From assembly GCA_003170115.1 (NCBI GenBank), contig PMZS01000213.1, positions 1-8,356 on the forward strand: DNA of 8,356 bases, written 5' to 3'. Each line of letters opens with the position of its first letter. The first letter of the stretch is position 1. This DNA comes from Spirochaetaceae bacterium. Its GTDB lineage: Bacteria > Spirochaetota > Spirochaetia > SZUA-6 > Fen-1364. The notes beneath the pieces were generated by a model. That model was not told the DNA's origin. It saw only the letters and a list, made by a program, of their open reading frames with translations, and did not search any database. Below, piece by piece: positions 1-5,570 of this stretch. A program made the translations under genes and the position numbers.

Positions 1-864
1 CGCGACGTCTACGACCTCGGCGAGCGCCTGCTCATCGTGGCCACGGACCGCATCTCGGCCTTCGACCGCGTGCTCACAACGATTCCCTGCAAGGGAGAGG
101 TCCTCAACACCATCTCGCTGTTCTGGTTCCGTTCCACGGAAGATATCATCGCGCACCACGTGCGGGAGGAGATCTCCGCGCGGACCATCCGCGCGGCGAA
201 GTGCCGGGTCATCCCCGTGGAAGTCGTGGTGAGAGGATACCTCACCGGCTCCGCGTGGCGTGACTACCAGCAGGGGGCGCGGATCTCCGGCATCGCGCTT
301 CCCCCGGGGATGCGCTTCAACGAGCGCTTCGAGCAGCCGCTTCTCACCCCTTCCACGAAGGAAGAGAAGGGAGCGCATGACCGGCCGGTCTCGCGGCAGG
401 AGATTATTGTCGGAGGCCTCGTGGAGAAGGCCCTCTGGGAACGAATAGAGGAGACCTCGCTTGCCCTCTTCCGCCGCGGCACCGAGATCGCCCGGAGGCA
501 GGGCCTCATTCTCGTGGATACGAAGTACGAGTTCGGGCTGCAGGACGATCGGCTCACTCTGGTGGACGAGCTGCACACCCCGGATTCCAGCCGTTACTGG
601 CACGCCGATACCTGGGAACAGCTCTTCGCGCAGGGCGCCGCCCAGCGGGAGCTGGACAAGGAGTACCTGCGGCAGTGGCTTCTCACCAGGGGATGGAAAG
701 GGGACGGACCACCGCCCCGGATCCCTGACGAAGTGCGCGTCCAGGTCGCCCGCAAGTACATTGAGGCATGGGAAACCATCACCGGACGCCCCTTCATTCC
801 ACGCGCCCTTGGCGCGCAGGCGGAATCCTCCCTCATTGCAGGACTGATACCGGCAACCTCGTGA
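1..864 (+). CDS. purC: SAICAR synthase (phosphoribosylaminoimidazole-succinocarboxamide synthase), 5'-truncated by the window
   Basis: PurC joins L-aspartate to CAIR using ATP, giving SAICAR, in cytoplasmic de novo purine synthesis. The frame is open from the first base of the window. The visible protein begins RDVYDLGERL, followed by ATDRISAFD, the classic N-terminal nucleotide-binding segment, so probably only the first 15-20 residues are missing. Further family signatures are VVRGYLTGSAW (roughly window residues 76-86), LTPSTKEEKGAHD, the VDTKYEFG segment and DELHTPDSSRYW near residue 190. This is the longer, yeast-like form, in which an LTGSAW and a TPDSSR stretch are both present. A GTG at 37 is not the start, because conserved sequence lies upstream of it. 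The gene ends at a TGA sharing four bases with the next gene's GTG, which suggests translational coupling. Identification is secure; the true start and promoter lie outside the window. Confidence 0.96.
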   Translation, partial: RDVYDLGERLLIVATDRISAFDRVLTTIPCKGEVLNTISLFWFRSTEDIIAHHVREEISARTIRAAKCRVIPVEVVVRGYLTGSAWRDYQQGARISGIALPPGMRFNERFEQPLLTPSTKEEKGAHDRPVSRQEIIVGGLVEKALWERIEETSLALFRRGTEIARRQGLILVDTKYEFGLQDDRLTLVDELHTPDSSRYWHADTWEQLFAQGAAQRELDKEYLRQWLLTRGWKGDGPPPRIPDEVRVQVARKYIEAWETITGRPFIPRALGAQAESSLIAGLIPATS

Positions 865-1913
865 AAGCACGGAACGCTGGCCACCCGGTTTCGGCACGCA
901 TTGCATGGGCGGCTTTCGCGCTCATCCTCTGGTGCGCCGCATCGGCTTCCGGCCTCACGATCATGAGCTACAACGTGGAAAACCTGTTCGACGACGTTCG
1001 CGACGGAACGGAGTACCGCGAGTTCGACCCGGGGAGGGGAAAATGGACCGGCGAATCCTTCCGCCTGCGGGTCCAGGCAGTCTCCGAGGTCATTCGCAAG
1101 TCCACGGCAGGGGGCCCGGACATCCTCCTCCTCCAGGAAATAGAAAACGGGAACGCCCTGCGGGTGTTGGTGGAGCAGGGAATGCGCGGCATGGGATACG
1201 CCTGGCACGTGCTCGTGCCCAAGAAAGGGCTTGCGGCAAACGTCGCCATCGCAAGCAGGGTCCCGATCGCCCGGATCCGCACCCATGCCGTCGGCCCGTG
1301 GAAAGACGGCGCGGCGGTTCGGGACATCCTGGAGGCGCAGATCGAGATCTCGGGTCACACGCTCTACATTTTCAACAACCACTGGAAATCGAAGACGGAG
1401 GGAGCAAGGGCCACGGAACCGTCCCGAAGAGAATCCGCGTCCGTGCTTGCCCGGAGAATCGGCGAGATCCTTGCACGGGACCCGGCAGCGGACATCGTGG
1501 CCGCCGGGGACATGAATGAAGGCGTCGACGAGTACGCACGTGCGGCAAGGCGCTACCTCACGGCGCTCATGCCGGCGATGGAGGAGGGACGGGAGGCGAA
1601 TGAGAGCGGCGGCATCCATCTCTCCGCGCAAGCTCCTCCCCTCGCAGGCTCGGCCGGCCGCTGTGTTCTGTTCGACCCCTGGTACGAGGTGGAGGAAGCG
1701 ATGCGCGGCTCCGCCACGTGGCAGGGAGACTGGCTCACGGTGGATCATATGCTCCTCTCCGCGGGTCTCTTCGACCGGCAGGGCTTCGGGTATCGCCGCG
1801 CGAGCTTCTCCGCCCTGAGGCTCCCGTTTCTTCTCGATGACCGCGGCCTGCCTCGTCGGAATGTATTCTCCGACCACCTGCCGGTCTTTCTCGCGCTGGA
1901 CTTCCACACATAG
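861..1913 (+). CDS. Exported endonuclease/exonuclease/phosphatase (EEP) family hydrolase
   Basis: A 350-residue protein of the DNase I-like EEP fold, a metal-dependent phosphoesterase family including nucleases, sphingomyelinases and inositol phosphatases. Visible motifs, counted from the GTG at 861: SYNVEN (36-41), the metal-binding Glu in LLQEIEN (Glu93), NNHWKSK (172-178), GDMNE (216-220), a VDH (294-296) and C-terminal SDHLP (337-341). All catalytic elements are present, so it should be active. I chose GTG 861 because it overlaps the purC stop as GTGA and gives a basic N-terminus, a hydrophobic core (about residues 13-26) and an Ala-Ser-Ala signal-peptidase site near residue 29. An ATG at 768 would place 31 extra residues before the signal peptide, all inside purC. 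No usable lipobox surrounds Cys25, since Trp precedes it. No clear ribosome-binding site is close to 861, which fits coupling to purC. The substrate cannot be read from sequence; extracellular or periplasmic nuclease is my best guess. Confidence 0.88.
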   Translation: MKARNAGHPVSARIAWAAFALILWCAASASGLTIMSYNVENLFDDVRDGTEYREFDPGRGKWTGESFRLRVQAVSEVIRKSTAGGPDILLLQEIENGNALRVLVEQGMRGMGYAWHVLVPKKGLAANVAIASRVPIARIRTHAVGPWKDGAAVRDILEAQIEISGHTLYIFNNHWKSKTEGARATEPSRRESASVLARRIGEILARDPAADIVAAGDMNEGVDEYARAARRYLTALMPAMEEGREANESGGIHLSAQAPPLAGSAGRCVLFDPWYEVEEAMRGSATWQGDWLTVDHMLLSAGLFDRQGFGYRRASFSALRLPFLLDDRGLPRRNVFSDHLPVFLALDFHT

Positions 1914-1936
1914 GCAACTGGCACGCCACACTCGGC

Positions 1937-1965
1937 TTGAAACTCCCCTCCTCCGACGTTATAAG
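1937..1965 (+). promoter_or_regulatory. Sigma-70-type promoter for argJ
   Basis: TTGAAA (1937-1942) and TATAAG (1960-1965) are separated by exactly 17 bases, with 5/6 matches to each consensus hexamer. It lies in the 58-base gap between the EEP gene and argJ. Transcription would begin about 6-8 bases after the -10 element, around 1971-1973, which coincides with the proposed GTG start at 1972. Either the transcript is leaderless or the promoter is fortuitous. Confidence 0.6.
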
Positions 1966-1971
1966 GGACGG

Positions 1972-3252
1972 GTGGAATCATACGCTTCAGAGTCAGAGTA
2001 CCTGCATGCCCTGGCCGACCGTGCCGCCCTCCCGGAGGGATTCCAGTGCGCCGTTCGCGAAGTCACTTTCCTGCCCCGGGAAAGAACAGGGGCGCAGCCG
2101 CTGAAGATGAACCTTTCCCTGCTGCTCCTCGACCATGAGTCCCGCGATTTCGGCGCGGTATTCACCCGCAACCTCTTCCCCGGAGCGCCGGTGCTCATCG
2201 GGCGCGCACGGCTGGAGCGTCCTGCCATCCGCGGCGTGCTTGTGAACAACAAGATTTCAAATGTCTGCACACCCCGCGGCGTCGATGATGCCCTCGGGCT
2301 CCTGGACCGGCTTGGCGGGCTCACGGGCGCGCGCGGGGACGACTTTCTCTGCGCGTCGACCGGCATCATCGGGTGGGAGCTTCCCGTCCGTGAGATGCAG
2401 GAGTCGCTGCCGAGCCTCGTGAAGGGGCTGTCCGCTTCCTCGATCCTCCCGATGGCGCGCGCGATCATGACGACCGACGCGTTTCCGAAAGTCCGCGCGG
2501 CCGCGGCGGACAAGGGGAAGATCGTGGGCATCGCGAAGGGCGCCGGCATGATCGAGCCGAACATGGCGACTCTCCTCTGCTTCCTGTGCACGGATGTCGC
2601 GGTGCCCCGCGAACGCCTGCGCGAGGACCTCGCATGGTGCGTGCACAGAACGCTGAACCGCCTCTCCATTGACGGTGACCAGAGCACGAGCGACACGGCG
2701 ATTCTTCTGTCATCGGGGCTGAAAGGACCAGCCGATCCGAAAGAGTTCCGCGCCGCCCTCCTGGACGTGCTCGCGGGGCTGGCATTCGACATCGTGCGCA
2801 ACGCCGAGGGGATCGGCCACGCAATCCGGGTGAGAGTCGACCGGGCGCAGGACGAGGCGACGGGGCTTGGCGTTGCCCGCGCGGTGGTCAATTCTCCCCT
2901 GGTGAAGACGGCCGTCTTCGGCAACGATCCGAACGTCGGCAGGATCGTCAGCGCGATCGGCGACTACATGGGCAACACGGGCGGGAAGCTGGACACGGGA
3001 CGCACGGTCGTGCGGATGGGAGGAGAGGAGATCTTTTCCAACGGGTGTTTCCGGCTGGACGCGGACAAGGAGCGCCGGCTCTGTGAGTACCTGCGCGGCC
3101 GGGCATTCGACACGAAGAGAATCCCCTGGCCGCAGCACGACCGCACGGTGGACATCGAGATCACCCTGGACGGCGTGTCGCCCGGCGTGGAGATCCTGGG
3201 ATCCGACCTTTCATACGACTACGTTCGGGAAAACGCGGACTATCGGAGCTGA
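1972..3252 (+). CDS. argJ: Glutamate N-acetyltransferase / amino-acid N-acetyltransferase (divergent ArgJ)
   Basis: ArgJ moves the acetyl group of N-acetylornithine to glutamate (cyclic arginine pathway); some members also use acetyl-CoA. The 426-residue product has STGIIG (129-134, oxyanion-hole region), MTTDAFPK (166-173), Lys189 and KGAGMIEPNMAT ending at Thr200, where the family's precursor cleaves itself between Ala and Thr to give alpha and beta chains. SIDGD (222-226), a DPN-GR segment and the C-terminal YDYVRENADYRS are also present. GTG 1972 is chosen because the family's LPEGF-like N-terminal element lies just downstream, while the upstream frame is out-of-frame EEP coding sequence. 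AAGGGA stands only three bases before the GTG. Oddities: the usual SGNANAC stretch reads NNKISNVC, DPNWGR reads DPNVGR, and DGDTSTNDT reads DGDQSTSDT. No other arg gene is visible. The family is secure; whether it is mono- or bifunctional is not decidable. Confidence 0.92.
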   Translation: MESYASESEYLHALADRAALPEGFQCAVREVTFLPRERTGAQPLKMNLSLLLLDHESRDFGAVFTRNLFPGAPVLIGRARLERPAIRGVLVNNKISNVCTPRGVDDALGLLDRLGGLTGARGDDFLCASTGIIGWELPVREMQESLPSLVKGLSASSILPMARAIMTTDAFPKVRAAAADKGKIVGIAKGAGMIEPNMATLLCFLCTDVAVPRERLREDLAWCVHRTLNRLSIDGDQSTSDTAILLSSGLKGPADPKEFRAALLDVLAGLAFDIVRNAEGIGHAIRVRVDRAQDEATGLGVARAVVNSPLVKTAVFGNDPNVGRIVSAIGDYMGNTGGKLDTGRTVVRMGGEEIFSNGCFRLDADKERRLCEYLRGRAFDTKRIPWPQHDRTVDIEITLDGVSPGVEILGSDLSYDYVRENADYRS

Positions 3253-3275
3253 ACGCGGACGGAAGGCCCGGCCGC

Positions 3276-3494
3276 CTATTTTTCGCGGTAGATGATTCGC
3301 CCGCGCGTCAGGTCGTACGGAGAAAGAGCGACCTTCACGCGATCACCAGGGACAATTCGAATGTAATGCTTCCGCATTTTTCCCGAGAGATGGGCGAGGA
3401 TGAGGTGGCCATTCTCGAGCTCGACTCTGAACATCGTGTTGGGGAGAGACTCTTTTACCTTCCCATCGACTTCTATGGCTTCTTCTTTTGCCAA
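3276..3494 (-). CDS. infA: Translation initiation factor IF-1
   Basis: A 72-residue IF-1, the small OB-fold protein that binds the 30S A site with IF-2 and IF-3 during initiation. Length is standard. The sequence starts AKEEAIEVDGKV after the initiator and carries the conserved ESLPNTMFRVELENGH, SGKMRKHYIRI, PGDRVKV and YDLTRGRIIYR blocks. The start is TTG at 3494: it begins homology exactly and follows a perfect AAGGAGG with a 5-base spacer. A longer reading to an ATG at 3560 would add 22 unrelated residues and run through the promoter. The residues resemble, from memory, treponemal IF-1, which is my main evidence for a spirochaete host. It converges on argJ, with 23 bases between the stops, and diverges from dksA. 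Confidence 0.97.
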   Translation of the reverse strand: MAKEEAIEVDGKVKESLPNTMFRVELENGHLILAHLSGKMRKHYIRIVPGDRVKVALSPYDLTRGRIIYREK

Positions 3495-3499
3495 AAATT

Positions 3500-3506
3500 C
3501 CTCCTT
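3500..3506 (-). promoter_or_regulatory. Ribosome-binding site of infA (decides a TTG start)
   Basis: AAGGAGG on the minus strand, five bases upstream of TTG 3494, a near-perfect anti-16S match at good spacing. It compensates for the weak start codon and rules out the upstream ATG at 3560 as the start. Confidence 0.9.
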
Positions 3507-3513
3507 TTTCGAG

Positions 3514-3542
3514 AGTGTAGTTGCTTTGCACCCCGGTGTCAA
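3514..3542 (-). promoter_or_regulatory. Sigma-70-type promoter for infA
   Basis: On the minus strand a perfect TTGACA (3542-3537) is followed after 17 bases by TACACT (3519-3514), a 4/6 match to TATAAT. The predicted transcription start is near 3507, immediately before the Shine-Dalgarno, so the leader would be only about 13 bases. Confidence 0.75.
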
Positions 3543-3599
3543 TTCGCGGCGAGACTGCACGACGTTCGGTCCTGCACCGGCATGAAAGAACGATTGGGA

Positions 3600-3629
3600 T
3601 TGACAAGGAACTCCGTTTGTGGGTAGATT
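3600..3629 (+). promoter_or_regulatory. Sigma-70-type promoter for dksA
   Basis: A perfect TTGACA (3600-3605) and TAGATT (3624-3629, 4/6 match) are separated by 18 bases. Transcription would begin near 3636. AAAGG (3639-3643) then lies 7 bases before ATG 3651, so this leader is also very short. It points away from the infA promoter, with 57 bases between the two -35 boxes. Confidence 0.72.
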
Positions 3630-3650
3630 CCCTTCCCTAAAGGCAACCCA

Positions 3651-4007
3651 ATGGAAGACGCTTTCCTGAAAAAGATGAAAACCTCCCTCATGGCCCTGAA
3701 AAAGGAGATCTTGAAAAACCTCGCGTCGGAGAGCGAGGATTTTCGCACCATCATCGAGGACATGGATCCGAAGGACCTTGCCGATATCGCGGCGGACGAC
3801 ATCGACCGCAAGACTCTGGAAGCGCTGGGCACGCAGGAGCTGCGCCGCCTGCAGCTCATCGAGTCAGCCCTCGCGAGGGTGGAAAACAAGAAGTACGGTC
3901 TCTGCGCCCGCTGCTCGAAGAAGATCCCGCGCGAGCGCCTCGAGGCGATCCCCTACGCCCTGTTGTGCATCGAGTGCAAGTCATCCGAGGAGCGGCGCAA
4001 CAGGTAG
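3651..4007 (+). CDS. dksA: DksA/TraR-family zinc-finger transcription regulator (short form)
   Basis: A 118-residue DksA-type protein. DksA enters the RNA polymerase secondary channel and, with ppGpp, alters initiation at rRNA and amino-acid promoters. Residues 1-75 are strongly helical and charged, as expected for the coiled coil. The segment DPKDLA (39-44) matches the E. coli DksA tip pattern D-P-x-D-x-A (Asp71, Asp74 and Ala76 there), so the polymerase-active tip looks intact. A four-cysteine zinc site is formed by CARC (85-88) and CIEC (106-109). IPRERLEAIPYA between them is typical of the family. It is shorter than E. coli DksA (151 residues) mainly at the N-terminus. ATG 3651 has AAAGG at 7 bases. 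A TraR/YocK-type DksA-like protein is the alternative, but the tip motif favours real DksA activity. Confidence 0.9.
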   Translation: MEDAFLKKMKTSLMALKKEILKNLASESEDFRTIIEDMDPKDLADIAADDIDRKTLEALGTQELRRLQLIESALARVENKKYGLCARCSKKIPRERLEAIPYALLCIECKSSEERRNR

Positions 4008-4099
4008 CCGCGCCATACGGTACAGGGAGCGCGGCAGGCCGCGCCATACGGTACAGGGAGCGCGGCAGGCCGCGCCATACGGTACAGGGAGCGCGGCAG
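4007..4099. repeat. Three perfect tandem copies of a 31-bp hairpin-forming repeat
   Basis: Copies lie at 4007-4037, 4038-4068 and 4069-4099, identical and without spacers, with a 3-base start of a fourth (4100-4102). Copy 1 begins on the last base of the dksA stop codon. Each unit begins GCCGCGC and has GCGCGGC near its end, a perfect 7-bp all-GC inverted repeat around a 15-base loop containing TACGGTAC. Each junction also makes GCGCGGC-AG-GCCGCGC, allowing alternative hairpins with a CAGG tetraloop. No T-run follows, so it is not a classic intrinsic terminator. Confidence 0.93.
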
Positions 4100-4162
4100 G
4101 CCCCTTCACCCTTATCCCTCGCGTCCCTCCTTCCGATATTCAGAACAGGAACGGAAAAAGTC

Positions 4163-4537
4163 ATGGTGGCGGGAGTCACAGCGGGCGGGCATGTCGGCGT
4201 GGTCGCGATGGCGGCGTTGCGCTACGCGCAGGCGGATGCCGGTGACGTGGTCATGCCGGTGCGCCCGGCCCAGGTTGTCTATGCGAACTTCAAGCACATC
4301 CAGGTGAGGCCCGATTCGCGGCTGGAGGATGGGGTCCCGCTGTACAAGCTGAAGATCCTCGACACGCTCATCGACCACCTTTCCCGGAAGAAGCAGGCGC
4401 CATCCGCGGACGCGAGCTCGATCGACTCCGTGATCGTGGAAATGTCGAGAAGTTTCCGCGCGGCGGGCGGATCGGGGCAGTCCTATCGGGCGGGTTTCCT
4501 GCCGGCGCCGGGCGCCTTCGTCGACCTGGTGGCCTGA
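4163..4537 (+). CDS. Small protein of unknown function downstream of dksA
   Basis: A 124-residue product that I do not recognise with certainty. ATG 4163 follows AGGAA (4147-4151) by 11 bases. The N-terminus (VAGVTAGGHVGVVAMAALRYAQ, about residues 2-23) is Gly/Ala-rich and only mildly hydrophobic, not a convincing signal peptide. The central part looks folded: PVRPAQVVYANFKHI (about 31-45), then GVPLYKLKILDTLIDHL (about 56-72), an amphipathic helix, followed by a charged linker and a Ser/Gly/Ala-rich end. The PAQVVYANFKHI/KLKILD pattern is vaguely familiar from small spirochaetal hypothetical proteins, but I cannot name a family. The frame stays open upstream through the 31-bp repeats to 3965, yet that part lies inside dksA in another frame and is not a likely start. 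The last 55 bases overlap the opposite-strand hydrolase gene, so the C-terminal 17 or so residues are antisense to that gene's basic tail. Confidence 0.68.
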   Translation: MVAGVTAGGHVGVVAMAALRYAQADAGDVVMPVRPAQVVYANFKHIQVRPDSRLEDGVPLYKLKILDTLIDHLSRKKQAPSADASSIDSVIVEMSRSFRAAGGSGQSYRAGFLPAPGAFVDLVA

Positions 4538-5523
4538 GCGGGCTTCTTCCGAACCGGCCGGGCCGCGGGTCTCTTCTTCACCACAACGGGACGTTTCCCT
4601 TGCCCTGGTTTCCGGGTGCGGCGTGCGGCCGGGGCTGACTTTGACGGACGAGCCGCCGTTTTTGAACGCCTCTGGGCTCCGGTCTTGGGCCGCTTCGACG
4701 GGGAACGTTTCCCCATGGGCTTTTTCCCCGCGGCAGAGGGGCGTTTCGCCTGGGGCCGCGGTGCAGTGGCGAGGGGCTTCTGCGCGGCCGCCGCCAGCCT
4801 CTGGGCAATCAGCGGAGATCTTTGCACGGCCACAGGCCGGACTTCCTGAATCATCCCCTTGAGATAGACGTTTCCCCTTTTTTCCCTCTCCACCGTTGTG
4901 AACGGACCGTGCCCGGGAAAAACGCGAGTCTCAGGGGGGAGCACGGCGATCTTCTTCTGGATGCTTTCCCTCAGCTTCTTCTCGCTCCCGCCCGGGAGAT
5001 CGCTGCGGCCCACGCCGTCGAAGAACAACGTGTCCCCCGAGAAGAGGATGCCCTCCTTCTCGGCATAGAGGCAGACACTGCCGGGCGTGTGACCCGGGGT
5101 CTCAAGAACGACGAGATCCATGTCGAAGACCCGGTCTCCTTCCTTCAGCCGCACGTCCGCCCTCGGAAGCTCGTCGGCGTCTACCCCGAAGAAGCTTATC
5201 TCATCCAGGCCGAGGAACTCGAGGTCCTCCCGGTGGGTCTCCCTCCCGCCCGTGCCGAGGAACCTGCGGTCCGAAGGGTTGATCGCGATGGGAAGCTTGT
5301 ATCCCCGGGCGGCGTAACTGTCGCGCAACTTGCCCAGCGCGGCCAGGTGGTCAACGTGACCGTGGGTAAGCGCGATTCCCACCGGCACCATGTTCAGGAC
5401 ATCCACGCGGCTGGCGATCTCCGCCTCGCTCCCCCCTGGATCGATGATGATGCATTCTTTTTTCGTGCTGGAGTAGATGTAACAATTTGTCTTCCACGGG
5501 CCTACGACAACTCTTTCTACCAT
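4483..5523 (-). CDS. Metallo-beta-lactamase-fold hydrolase (glyoxalase II-like) with a long basic C-terminal tail
   Basis: A 346-residue protein in two parts. Residues 1-225 are a complete MBL-fold hydrolase: VVVGPWKTNCYIY near the start, THGHVDH (53-59; His54, His56, Asp58, His59), His145 in ETPGHTPG, the bridging Asp164 in FSGDTLF, GRSD (172-175) and His205 in PGHGP. This is the pattern of glyoxalase II-like thioesterases, and both metal sites look intact. The substrate is not determinable. Residues 231-346 are a low-complexity tail with about 36 Lys/Arg, many Pro and Ala, no Asp or Glu and no aromatics, resembling histone H1-like or AlgP-like basic tails. That suggests binding to nucleic acid or another polyanion (inference). 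ATG 5523 begins the family N-terminus directly. No good Shine-Dalgarno precedes it. It diverges from the membrane-protein gene (47 bases) and overlaps the small gene at 4163-4537 tail to tail. Confidence 0.88.
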   Translation of the reverse strand: MVERVVVGPWKTNCYIYSSTKKECIIIDPGGSEAEIASRVDVLNMVPVGIALTHGHVDHLAALGKLRDSYAARGYKLPIAINPSDRRFLGTGGRETHREDLEFLGLDEISFFGVDADELPRADVRLKEGDRVFDMDLVVLETPGHTPGSVCLYAEKEGILFSGDTLFFDGVGRSDLPGGSEKKLRESIQKKIAVLPPETRVFPGHGPFTTVEREKRGNVYLKGMIQEVRPVAVQRSPLIAQRLAAAAQKPLATAPRPQAKRPSAAGKKPMGKRSPSKRPKTGAQRRSKTAARPSKSAPAARRTRKPGQGKRPVVVKKRPAARPVRKKPAQATRSTKAPGAGRKPAR

Positions 5524-5570
5524 GGTATAGTCAAGCCTAAAGGATCACGCGCGCTTAATCAATACGCATC

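Noticed and set aside
883..935. Lipoprotein signal around Cys25 of the EEP protein
   Set aside because: The residue before Cys is Trp, which lipoprotein signal peptidase does not accept; an Ala-Ser-Ala site after it fits signal peptidase I better.
594..1931. Long minus-strand open frame (445 codons) opposite the EEP gene
   Set aside because: It is antisense to a gene with clear catalytic motifs and to the purC 3' end, its translation has no recognisable motif, and long antisense frames are expected in GC-rich DNA.
1959..2924. Minus-strand open frame (321 codons) opposite argJ
   Set aside because: The translation is Arg/Ser-rich with no family signature, and the opposite strand is clearly ArgJ.
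3255..3285. Intrinsic terminator between argJ and infA
   Set aside because: GCGG/CCGC followed by TATTTTT looks suggestive, but the stem is only 4 bp with a 13-base loop, too weak to call.
4007..4099. CRISPR array
   Set aside because: The three units are directly contiguous with no spacer sequence, and no cas gene is in the window.
4105..4142. Promoter for the small gene after dksA
   Set aside because: TTCACC and TATTCA are 26 bases apart, far outside the usual 16-18; read-through from dksA is more likely.
3965..4162. Upstream extension of the small gene through the 31-bp repeats
   Set aside because: It begins inside dksA in another frame and stays open only because the repeat has no stop in any forward frame. 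ATG 4163 has a plausible AGGAA and begins the structured-looking protein.
5518..5527. Perfect 10-bp palindrome TACCATGGTA at the hydrolase start codon
   Set aside because: Symmetry stops after 10 bp and half of it is the start codon with its neighbours; a single copy of this length is easily chance.
5524..5570. Divergent promoters between the hydrolase and the membrane-protein gene
   Set aside because: TATACC abuts the hydrolase ATG and has no -35 at proper spacing; on the plus strand no hexamer pair with 16-18 base spacing is convincing.
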